Positions 8,101 to 14,100 of a stretch of 14,295 nt of DNA are shown here, piece after piece (position 1 is the first letter of the stretch; each line of letters starts with the position of its first letter). The position numbers were made by a program, and so were the translations under genes. The notes below the pieces were generated by a model. The model made no database searches. It saw only the letters and a program-made list of their open reading frames with translations, and had not been told where the DNA came from. Source of the stretch: an uncultured Flavobacteriales bacterium (GTDB lineage: Bacteria > Bacteroidota > Bacteroidia > Flavobacteriales_D > Sanyastnellaceae); the NCBI GenBank assembly GCA_937974555.1, contig CALJKR010000043.1, positions 1-14,295 on the forward strand, written 5' to 3'.

Positions 8101-8932
8101 GAAGTGGAGCAGCAATGCAATCTCTGGTTCTCCTGTATTTATTTATCAAATCCCATCAGGAACCGTTTGCCAAATGGGTAAGATTACTCCAGCCAATTTG
8201 AGCAATGCGAACCAATCGGTTTATGTTTCAGTTGATGTTGTTTACAGCTTGCCAGATGCATTTGGAAATACAAATACATTGACCGCTAATGGTGCGATTG
8301 TTTCTACAATCACGATGACTCCAGAAGCTCCATTGTTTGTTCGCTCAACGGACACTTGCCCTGTTTACAAAACACTTACAGGTTCAATTGCAACCAATCG
8401 TTCAGTTTGTGGCACCAAGAATTACACTTGGGAATTTACTTTGACGAACTCTTTGCCATTCAATGAAGAAGGTGCTTTGGGCGCTTCTCGTATCTTGTCT
8501 TTGTCTCAAGTGGATGGTATCGCCAACGGTCAGCAATACGGAGTTCGTATTCGCTCTAACCATTTTGATAATGTATCCAACTCTGGATTTAGCACCAGCG
8601 CTTGTGTTCAAACGATCGGTGCTGCAGGAATGCCAACTGTAGAGGATGGTGGAGTAATCGCTGAGCGTTCAGAAAACGGGGTAACTACTTCAATCTATCC
8701 CAATCCAAACAGCGGACAGTCTGTAAACTTTGCAGTGTCTGGAATGGAAGGAGATTTGAACGTTCGCATCGTAGATGCAACAGGACGTATGGTCTTTGCC
8801 AACCGTTATGTTGTTGAAGGTTCATTGAATACCACCATCGACTTTGGTCAGACCTTGGCTGGAGGCGTTTACATGGTAGAAATGATTCAAAACGGACAAA
8901 TGAAAACCATGAGAATGGTTGTAAATAAATAA
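5171..8932 (+). CDS. T9SS-secreted protein with seven SusE/SusF-like repeats and metal-binding motifs
   Basis: The protein has 1253 residues. The ATG at 5171 is supported by an immediate Sec signal peptide (KNSK, hydrophobic core, cleavage near LNA|QS at residue 24). Seven repeats of 87-96 residues follow (5249-7180), with the pattern IG.(V/I)G...GW/SWG...(V)AMT(S/T)TDG..YTL, then KFR....W..NWG....PSG, then GGSNI, AG.Y(D/N)(I/V)(S/T)FN and a YAF-type strand. These resemble the carbohydrate-binding domains of SusE/SusF outer-membrane proteins, so glycan binding is a reasonable inference. Two metal-binding motifs come next (7181 and 7382; DxDGDG(F/Y)G, DCND or DCLD, ICNGLDDNC or VCENGIDDDC). 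A Cys-containing module (about 7575-8640) matches that of the upstream surface protein, and a T9SS type A tail (SIYPNPNSG to the C-terminal MRMVVNK) starts at 8690. It has its own promoter and terminator and is therefore probably monocistronic. Confidence 0.92.
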   Translation: MKNSKITRFWGFLLAMLISAGLNAQSIGLVGDFTSWGGTADVAMTTTDNVNYTLNNYTFTGSTGLKFRQDSNWATNWGGTFPSGTAVAGGSNISVPAGTYNISFNLSTLAFSFNTTATVLNIGVVGSLTNWGGSADIAMTSTDGVTYTLLDYTFPAGDVKFRQDNAWTNSWGAASFPSGTATAGGSNIPVTAGRYDVSFNYNTLAYAFTTMSVSIIGDGAQGWGTDVTMTTTNGINYTLNNVTLVNGFVKFRKTGEWGTNWGSTSWPSGVASNGGSNIATVAGVYNVSFNRVTGAFAFQDPNAGIVNLNGSANNTGAAIQMVTSNNTDYSLTDQELVTGDIAFYTNNTNYSAVDFPTGTGVAGNTTLIPVVGGHYNISYNSSTFAYSFSPTPISLIGDGAAGWGTDVQMTSTDGGNNYTLTGYFMQTGYVKFRANSSWTSNWGAGSWPSGTGTQGGSNIPTSAGTYDITFNRNTGAYTFTAVATAYDNIGIIGGFNSWAASVPLVTPDGNTYTLTDYYFSANEAKFRLNDAWDVSYGGTTFPSGDAVQNGSNIPVTPGYYTVTFVNNTTPKTYNFSQTPITMIGSGAEGWSTDVAMTSTDGGITWTKDNYTLQSGGLKFRANNAWVLNWGGVFGATGTAVPNGGDFQTVAGSYNISFNRLTGVFSFSQNAYYADNDGDGFGNPNSLLMAAVQPAGYVTDNTDCNDASASVNPNGTEICNGLDDNCVNGNDEGFAQNSYYADADGDGYGAGTATIACTSPGPGYVMNAFDCLDSDDQVNPEGTEVCENGIDDDCVDGDAICSGPTDAADIVGIGQYGSGIQAAMTVNLAAGNDSPQNPGVGNDRWFTFTAAFNAVRIALTGSTGNDDNEITLYNAASLSTGAMIPLATENDVHPGATGAAADGGNETLLYDQLTVGGQYYVCIRNTNSTPGSCAMRTSYLRGSAADIGPYTNYTNTYSSTCQNFKAAFRSGAINYIVKKWSSNAISGSPVFIYQIPSGTVCQMGKITPANLSNANQSVYVSVDVVYSLPDAFGNTNTLTANGAIVSTITMTPEAPLFVRSTDTCPVYKTLTGSIATNRSVCGTKNYTWEFTLTNSLPFNEEGALGASRILSLSQVDGIANGQQYGVRIRSNHFDNVSNSGFSTSACVQTIGAAGMPTVEDGGVIAERSENGVTTSIYPNPNSGQSVNFAVSGMEGDLNVRIVDATGRMVFANRYVVEGSLNTTIDFGQTLAGGVYMVEMIQNGQMKTMRMVVNK
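5249..7180 (+). repeat. Seven degenerate SusE/SusF-like repeats
   Basis: Repeat starts, judged from the (I/V)..(I/V)G strand, are at about 5249, 5534, 5807, 6086, 6347, 6635 and 6908, with lengths of 285, 273, 279, 261, 288, 273 and 273 bp. Lengths and DNA sequences have drifted, so this is an old array, unlike the rigid one in the upstream gene. Repeat 4 (about 6086-6346) lacks the GWG, KFR and W..NWG residues found in the others (it reads IAFYTNNTNYSAVDFPTG instead), so it may have lost ligand binding and act as a spacer. Confidence 0.85.
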
Positions 8933-8949
8933 TTGAGTTTTTTCAATTG

Positions 8950-8979
8950 AAAAGAGGGACTTCGGTCCCTCTTTTTTTT
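8950..8979 (+). terminator. Rho-independent terminator of the SusE/SusF-like repeat protein gene
   Basis: It starts 17 bp after the TAA stop. The arms AAAAGAGGGAC (8950-8960) and GTCCCTCTTTT (8965-8975) pair over 11 bp around a TTCG loop, and a T run spans 8972-8979. The architecture matches the terminator at 5061, including the C(TTCG)G loop. A small AATTGA/TCAATT dyad (8931-8936 and 8943-8948) lies just upstream. Confidence 0.93.
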
Positions 8980-8981
8980 CA

Positions 8982-9014
8982 TTTGGAAATTTCCATGATT
9001 CCTGCACATCTTCG
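8982..9014 (+). promoter_or_regulatory. Possible promoter and palindromic operator before the TPR-HTH gene
   Basis: Only 39 bp separate the preceding terminator's T run from the ATG at 9019. They hold a perfect 12-bp palindrome, TGGAAATTTCCA (8984-8995), a TTTG (8982-8985) that could be a -33 element, and CATCTTCG (9007-9014), a poor match to TAnnTTTG, 21 bp further on. If this box is used, the transcript would start almost at the ATG, giving a leaderless or near-leaderless message. The palindrome would sit just inside the -33 box, a usual place for autoregulation. All of this is inferred from base pattern and the lack of other space. Confidence 0.3.
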
Positions 9015-9018
9015 TAAA

Positions 9019-10797
9019 ATGGAAAAGATTAAGTTTTGGTGCCTTCTTATGATGACATTCCTCTTTATTTCCCTTGGGACCATCTCTTGTGGTAATAGGG
9101 AAAATGTCCAAGACAAGGTGAGCCAAGAAGGGCCGGATTCCACCAAGTTTCAGGAGATGAAGGAAGTGGAAAAATTGATCAGAGCGGGAGAATTTTCCAA
9201 AGCAAAGAATCATTTGCTGCGACACTACGATGAAATCAAAAAATCAAATGATACCACTACCTATCGATTTTTATGTGAGAACTTGGGGCTAGTATATTAT
9301 CAGTCTCAGCTGGTTGATTCAGCCATTGGTTATTGGCAAGAAGCAGAGAAGTTAAATCTGACCCGAGGTCAAACCAAGGATCGGGCCGCCAATTTATCCA
9401 ATTTGGGTTCAGCCTATATGTTCAAAGGATACTACCAAACGGCGATCAGTCATTTTTTAGAAGCCAGATCTATTTTTGAAGAAATTGGTGAAAAGTCAGA
9501 GAATTATTGGATTAGTCATCTTAACATAGGGGTATCCAATATGGAACTCCGTAATTATAAAATGGCGGAACAATATTTTTTAGATGTCCCCGATAGCATT
9601 TCTCCTTCGTTAAAAGCCATTAAACAAATCAATTTGGCCAAGTTATTTGCGCTTCAAAAGCAAAGTCTGAAATTTAAATTTTGGATTGAAAGTGCGGAAA
9701 AATCAGTTGAAAATGCGCCGTATTATTTACCAATTTTCAAGGAAGTTTTAATGGAGTTTGGGTTGGATTTTGGCTGGAAAGAAGTATTACAAGCGCATTA
9801 TCCCTCATTTTTGACCTTAAAAGGGCAGGCTTCTGTTTATTATGATATTATGCTCTGCGAGACGGCAAGTTTTTTGGGAATGCCCGAGCCAATTGAGCGT
9901 TTGGACGACCTCAAATCAGAAATTTCCGCCGAGGATTTTATAACGCTTTCTGCCTTTCATCAACTTAAGGCACACCTTTTTGAAAAGAAAGGAGAATTTA
10001 AATCTTCCCTCCAAGAGGTTCATGAATCAGATAAGTACAATGAGCTATTAGAAAACCAAAAAAGTAGACAGGATCTTTTGGATTTTACATTGCTTTCTGA
10101 ACGAAAAGATATGGAGGCCGCCCTCCATAAGCAGATTGAGCAAAATGAGTTGCAAGAGCAAACCCTTAGGGCACAAGTGTATTTTATATTGGCCTTGGTC
10201 TTTTTGATTGTCTTGATTATCGGCGGAGCAGGGTTCTTGATTTATAAGCAGAAGAATAAATCCAATTTAGACGAGGCCAAATTGAAACATCAAGAAGAGC
10301 AGTTGAAATGGGTGGAAAAGCAACAAATGGATCTGCAACAGGAAGTAAAATTTAAGAATGAAAAGCTCCAATCGGTTCTTGGTACGGTGACAAAATTGGC
10401 CATTTTGAAAAAGCAAATTGATGGTTTTTTTAAGGCTTTGGACGAAATGGATGCTTCGGATAGTACATTCAGAACGCTTTTAAAAAGATTGCGACTTGAT
10501 TTCAATTCCTTTTTTAATAATTACCAGGATCTAGCGATCATTGCCAATTTGGATGGTGAGGATACGAAGAAAGTGGAAACAGTAAAACTTAGATTTCCCA
10601 TTTTAAATGATAATGAGCAACGCGTTGTCTTGTTTATCACACAGAAATATACCAGTAAAGAAATGTCAACTTTGCTTTCATGCACAGAAAAGAATATCGA
10701 ATATTATCGAACCCAAATTAGACGGAAATTAGAAATTCCAAAAGATCAAAATTTGGCTGACTTTTTAGATTCTGAGCTTAATGTTGTAAGCCGATAG
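9019..10797 (+). CDS. Membrane-anchored TPR protein with LuxR/GerE-type HTH domain, probable transcription regulator
   Basis: From the ATG at 9019 the protein has 592 residues. This start is preferred because it opens a clean signal segment (MEKIKFWC, hydrophobic stretch, then ISLGTISCGN with Cys24 as a possible loose lipobox). The ATG at 8995 is possible; the TTG at 8947 lies before the terminator hairpin. TPR-like helices occupy roughly residues 40-330, clearest at about 88-112 (LGLVYYQ...SAIGYWQEA), 124-160 (NLGSAYMFKGYYQTAISHF) and 167-188. A coiled-coil-like stretch precedes a transmembrane helix at about 385-409 (FILALVFLIVLIIGGAGFLIY), followed by KQKNK, which suits a cytoplasmic C-side, and another Glu/Lys-rich coiled coil. 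Residues about 529-585 form the HTH (LNDNEQRVVLFIT, SKEMSTLLSCTEKNIEYY, RRKLEI). Family knowledge: this Bacteroidota architecture is taken to sense through the periplasmic TPRs and regulate transcription through the HTH. The signal and targets are unknown; the flanking surface-protein genes are candidates. Confidence 0.82.
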   Translation: MEKIKFWCLLMMTFLFISLGTISCGNRENVQDKVSQEGPDSTKFQEMKEVEKLIRAGEFSKAKNHLLRHYDEIKKSNDTTTYRFLCENLGLVYYQSQLVDSAIGYWQEAEKLNLTRGQTKDRAANLSNLGSAYMFKGYYQTAISHFLEARSIFEEIGEKSENYWISHLNIGVSNMELRNYKMAEQYFLDVPDSISPSLKAIKQINLAKLFALQKQSLKFKFWIESAEKSVENAPYYLPIFKEVLMEFGLDFGWKEVLQAHYPSFLTLKGQASVYYDIMLCETASFLGMPEPIERLDDLKSEISAEDFITLSAFHQLKAHLFEKKGEFKSSLQEVHESDKYNELLENQKSRQDLLDFTLLSERKDMEAALHKQIEQNELQEQTLRAQVYFILALVFLIVLIIGGAGFLIYKQKNKSNLDEAKLKHQEEQLKWVEKQQMDLQQEVKFKNEKLQSVLGTVTKLAILKKQIDGFFKALDEMDASDSTFRTLLKRLRLDFNSFFNNYQDLAIIANLDGEDTKKVETVKLRFPILNDNEQRVVLFITQKYTSKEMSTLLSCTEKNIEYYRTQIRRKLEIPKDQNLADFLDSELNVVSR

Positions 10798-10835
10798 CGT
10801 AAATGCACCCCTAAATAAGATTTGATTCGGGCTTT

Positions 10836-10882
10836 ATTAATTATTTTAAAAACCTGAATTTCAATATTTTATTTTAATTAAT
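10836..10882. repeat. AT-only imperfect inverted repeat in the 190-bp intergenic region
   Basis: The arms ATTAATTATTTTAAAA (10836-10851) and TTTTATTTTAATTAAT (10867-10882) pair at 13 of 16 positions around a 15-base loop. It lies 39 bp after the TPR-HTH gene's stop. It could be a weak terminator for that gene (no GC core and no separate T tract), or an A/T-rich site upstream of the next operon. Nothing else with a clear function is visible in 10798-10949. Confidence 0.35.
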
Positions 10883-10949
10883 CAACCCCAAAGAGATTCA
10901 ACCTACCCTAAGGCTGTTTTGTTTTCTTATTTTATACGTAACCTAAGAG

Positions 10950-10957
10950 TAATTTCG
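10950..10957 (+). promoter_or_regulatory. Probable -7 promoter box (TAATTTCG) of the collar-like operon
   Basis: TAATTTCG matches TAnnTTTG at all but one fixed base and has the same T-to-C change as the box at 5137. It lies 30 bp before the ATG at 10988, leaving a leader of roughly 25 bases. It falls inside the longer open frame beginning with TTG at 10919, which supports ATG 10988 as the true start. T-rich sequence lies upstream, but no well-spaced TTTG is seen. Confidence 0.5.
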
Positions 10958-10987
10958 CGCGTTGAAAGAACAAATTTCATTAGAACG

Positions 10988-12529
10988 ATGCGAAATAAAA
11001 TTTTGTTATGGATTGCCGGAGCGATGGTCTCAATGACTGCTTCAGCTCAGGTGGGTATTGGAACCAATACGCCACATGCTTCAGCCAAGTTGGAGGTGAG
11101 TTCAACCAACCAAGGCTTTCTTCCTCCTAGGGTGGCTTTGACCTCTGTTACAGATGTGGCAACGATTGCAAGTCCCGCAACCGGCTTGATGGTTTATTGC
11201 AATGGATCTGCAGGTCTATCGGCTGGATATTATTTTTGGAATGGAACCCAATGGACCTTGATGAACAATGCTCCCAATTCTTTGGACATGGGTTATGTGT
11301 TAGCTTGGACCAGTAATGCTACACCTCCTTCTTACATGTTGCCATTGAGTGGAGGTACATTCAACTGGGCAGACTATCCAGAATTTCAAACTTTCAATGC
11401 TTCTTATGCCTCTCAGTTCATTTCGTCAAGCAATGCCACGACATTCACTTTGAAGAATTTAAACACCTCTGGAAGATTTTTAAGAGGAGGTACAACTGCT
11501 GGTGTCGATCAAGCAGGATCTACAGCCATGCCAGTCATTCCATTCACCACAGTGGCGGCTGGAAGTCATACCCATTCCGTTGATCCCCCGTCTACGGCTA
11601 CAACAACGGACGGTAATCACCAACACAACATGTGGTTTCACAATGACGACTGGAATGGCGGCGGTGGCGGTAACCAGAGTTTGGAGGATGATGGTGGTTC
11701 ATGGTATACCCGCGCCACAGATTGGGCAGGAAGTCATAATCATTGGGTGGATATTGCCGCTTTCAATAGCAGTACAGCTGCAGACCACACCCATACTTTG
11801 AGTGGTGGGGATGCTGAAACACGTCCATTGAATACTTCTGTAGTATGGTGCATCAAGGTGCGCCCAACCGGAACTTCTAATAACGTGACCATTGTAAATT
11901 CATCGGCCTCAGTGAGCTCTGCTGTTAACGGTTTAACTGTGTCAGGTTCCACGATCGGGCTTGGAGGTACTTTGAATCAAAATACCACCATCGCACAAGC
12001 TGGATTTGACCTGGGTTTCACAGGGGGTGAAGTAGGAATCGGAACTTCGACGCCCGCCAACAAGTTGGAGGTAAACAGTGGTACTTCAGGGGCAAGCGGC
12101 GTCCGTTTATCTCAAGTAACCAATGCAGCCCAACTGGGAACCAACGCCTCCGGTGATATTGTGCCTGTGGTGAGAAGAGTTTCAGCAGCTGTGGGTCCTG
12201 GAGTGCCGGTAACACTCGATAACGTTCGCGTTCAGTTGTCCACCAATGTATCAGCCCGTAGTTTGATGATTTCAACGGTTTCTGGTTCTTTTGTTATGGA
12301 TGGAATGGATGAAGCGTTATATGCTGGATCTGCCTACACCAATTACAATGTTGCCGCTCGAACCGTAAATACAACAATGGCGCAAATTGTACCGGGATGG
12401 AGTTTGGGAAATATGGGAAATGTTGAACGTTTTACCTTCCAGGATACCACCAACGGAATCGGATACATTGTAACGATGGTGATTGGATCTGGATATGTGA
12501 CGAATTACATTACGATCGAGCGAATCTAA
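10988..12529 (+). CDS. Exported phage tail-collar-like fibre protein, first paralogue
   Basis: The protein has 513 residues from ATG 10988, chosen because it gives a signal peptide (MRNK, hydrophobic core, cleavage near ASA|QVG at residue 20). Residues 22-93 are the GIGTNTP.ASAKLEV...GFLPPRVALTS...PATGL.VYC...YYFWNGTQW module common in Bacteroidota secreted proteins. The middle has the pattern of phage tail-collar domains: LAWTSNATPP...LPLSGG...DYPEFQ, then FTLKNLNTSGRFLRGG. Four HxH motifs follow (His194/196, 211/213, 250/252, 267/269), ending in GGDAETRPLNTSVVWCIKV. Residues about 300-385 hold a second fibre-like stretch (NGLTVSG, LGGTLNQNTTI, VGIGTSTPANKLEV). The last ~100 residues are an unassigned, probably beta-rich domain. 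There is no T9SS type A tail, so its route past the outer membrane is unclear. It is first in an operon; the next gene begins 20 bp after its stop. HxH clusters bind iron in T4 gp37; metal binding here is inferred. Confidence 0.85.
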   Translation: MRNKILLWIAGAMVSMTASAQVGIGTNTPHASAKLEVSSTNQGFLPPRVALTSVTDVATIASPATGLMVYCNGSAGLSAGYYFWNGTQWTLMNNAPNSLDMGYVLAWTSNATPPSYMLPLSGGTFNWADYPEFQTFNASYASQFISSSNATTFTLKNLNTSGRFLRGGTTAGVDQAGSTAMPVIPFTTVAAGSHTHSVDPPSTATTTDGNHQHNMWFHNDDWNGGGGGNQSLEDDGGSWYTRATDWAGSHNHWVDIAAFNSSTAADHTHTLSGGDAETRPLNTSVVWCIKVRPTGTSNNVTIVNSSASVSSAVNGLTVSGSTIGLGGTLNQNTTIAQAGFDLGFTGGEVGIGTSTPANKLEVNSGTSGASGVRLSQVTNAAQLGTNASGDIVPVVRRVSAAVGPGVPVTLDNVRVQLSTNVSARSLMISTVSGSFVMDGMDEALYAGSAYTNYNVAARTVNTTMAQIVPGWSLGNMGNVERFTFQDTTNGIGYIVTMVIGSGYVTNYITIERI

Positions 12530-12549
12530 TCTTTCAAATATTCAAGAAA

Positions 12550-14100
12550 ATGAGAAAGATTATATTACTCTTGGTATTGGCCGTAACCATCGTGTCCGCT
12601 CAGGGACAAGTTTTGGTCGGTTCTGGGACACCCAATGCTTCTGCGGCTTTTCAAGTAGATGCCAATAACAAGGGGTTTTTAACTCCGCGTGTAACCCTTA
12701 CCTCCTACACTGACGCTACAACAATTGCTTCACCCGCAACTGGATTACTGGTGTACTGTACGGGGTCAACTTTATTACCCAATGGCTTTTATTATTGGAA
12801 CGGTTCCAAGTGGACGGCCATTTCCAATTTACCCAATGCTTCCGATGTCGGACATATCTTGGGTTGGGGCAGCAATGTCACTCCCCCCAACTATCTTTTG
12901 CCTTTAACGGGAGGAACTTATTCTTGGGCGGATTATCCGGAATTTCAGGCTTTTCACAATGCGACACCTTCTCAATTGATCGCGTCCTCAAATGCCAGCA
13001 CATTTACTTTGGTTAATCTTAACAGCGCGGCAAGATTCATCCGTGGAGGGTCAACAGCAGGAACACAGCAGGGTTTTTTAACTGCAACCCCAACCACCCC
13101 GTTCGTATTGGCCAACGCTGGGTCGCATTTGCACAGCGTAGATCCACCCTCTACATTGTCTACTACCGATGGCAATCACCAACATAATCTTTGGTTTAAT
13201 AATGATGACTGGAATGGTTGCTGTGGAGGGAATGCGAGTTTGGAGGATGATGCCGGCGGATGGTATACACGTTTGACTGACTGGGCCGGGAGCCATAACC
13301 ATTGGTTAGACATTTCTGCATTTAACTCTGCATCTTCTGGAAGCCATACACATACCATTGTTGGCGGTGACGCGGAAACCCGTCCTATCAATACCTCGGT
13401 GATTTGGTGTATCAAAGTGAAACCAACATCAACCAGTGGTCAGTTGACCATCGTGAATCAATCTTCTACCATCGTATCTGCCACCAATGGGGTATCCCAC
13501 AGTGGTGCTCAAGAGATTTTGGGAGGTACTTTGACTCAAAACACAACCATCGCGCATGCCGGAAATGATATCGGATTTACTGGTGGAGAGTTTGGAGTGG
13601 GTACGGCCAGTCCTGCGAATAAACTGGAAGTGAATGGAGGAACTACAGGAGTGAGCGGTGTTCGCTTGACACAAGTGGCCAACGCAGCACAATTGGGAAC
13701 CGATGTCAATGGAGACATCTATTCTGCTACACCCAATTATATAACGGCTCGCGTCAATTCCGGTGTGCCGGTAACGCTGGGTAATCTTAAGGTGCAATGC
13801 GCCCCTTCAGGCAATAGAAGTTTGCAATTTGCGACGACTACGGGCTCAATGTCCGTTATCGCATCAGACGAAGCAATATTTGGGTCAGCAACCACTGGAT
13901 CATACAATGTGTTTACCTATAATAATTACACTTTTACTACATCTTGGTCTCAACCGATTGGGTATAGTTTTCCTTACCAAGGCAATGTGCAACGCGTAAC
14001 ACTTACAGACGTAACAAATGGGAATACTTATCGTATAATCCTGATTATTGGAAGTGGATTCTTCAACAATTTAATTAAAATAGAAAAGTTAAACGGATGA
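12550..14100 (+). CDS. Exported phage tail-collar-like fibre protein, second paralogue
   Basis: The protein has 516 residues and starts at ATG 12550, directly at a signal peptide (MRKIILLLVLAVTIVSAQGQ). Its domain order is the same as in the preceding gene: N-terminal TPNASAAFQVDANNKGFLTPRV module, collar-like region (LGWGSN..PPNYLLPLTGG...DYPEFQAF; FTLVNLNSAARFIRGG), four HxH motifs (His193/195, 210/212, 249/251, 266/268), GGDAETRPINTSVIWCIKV, second GTASPANKLEV module, and a C-terminal domain ending in IGSGFFNNLIKIEKLNG. The block from the first HxH to ETRP is nearly the same as in the first paralogue, while the C-terminal ~100 residues have diverged strongly. One visible change is NGCCGG where the first paralogue has NGGGGG, adding a Cys pair. 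Its TGA overlaps the next start in ATGA, suggesting coupled translation. Confidence 0.85.
   Translation: MRKIILLLVLAVTIVSAQGQVLVGSGTPNASAAFQVDANNKGFLTPRVTLTSYTDATTIASPATGLLVYCTGSTLLPNGFYYWNGSKWTAISNLPNASDVGHILGWGSNVTPPNYLLPLTGGTYSWADYPEFQAFHNATPSQLIASSNASTFTLVNLNSAARFIRGGSTAGTQQGFLTATPTTPFVLANAGSHLHSVDPPSTLSTTDGNHQHNLWFNNDDWNGCCGGNASLEDDAGGWYTRLTDWAGSHNHWLDISAFNSASSGSHTHTIVGGDAETRPINTSVIWCIKVKPTSTSGQLTIVNQSSTIVSATNGVSHSGAQEILGGTLTQNTTIAHAGNDIGFTGGEFGVGTASPANKLEVNGGTTGVSGVRLTQVANAAQLGTDVNGDIYSATPNYITARVNSGVPVTLGNLKVQCAPSGNRSLQFATTTGSMSVIASDEAIFGSATTGSYNVFTYNNYTFTTSWSQPIGYSFPYQGNVQRVTLTDVTNGNTYRIILIIGSGFFNNLIKIEKLNG

Noticed and set aside
8947..9018. TTG 8947 start for the TPR-HTH protein
   Set aside because: This start lies ahead of the terminator hairpin of the previous gene, and the added residues would be encoded by the stem-loop. 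ATG 9019 (or 8995) is better placed.
8996..9225. Minus-strand frame overlapping the start of the TPR-HTH gene
   Set aside because: It has no recognisable domain, overlaps a well-supported gene and would run through the terminator. It is treated as a shadow.
10919..10987. Longer N-terminus for the first collar-like protein starting at TTG 10919
   Set aside because: It would put 23 non-hydrophobic residues before the signal peptide and place the likely -7 box inside the coding region. The paralogues start directly at their signal peptides.
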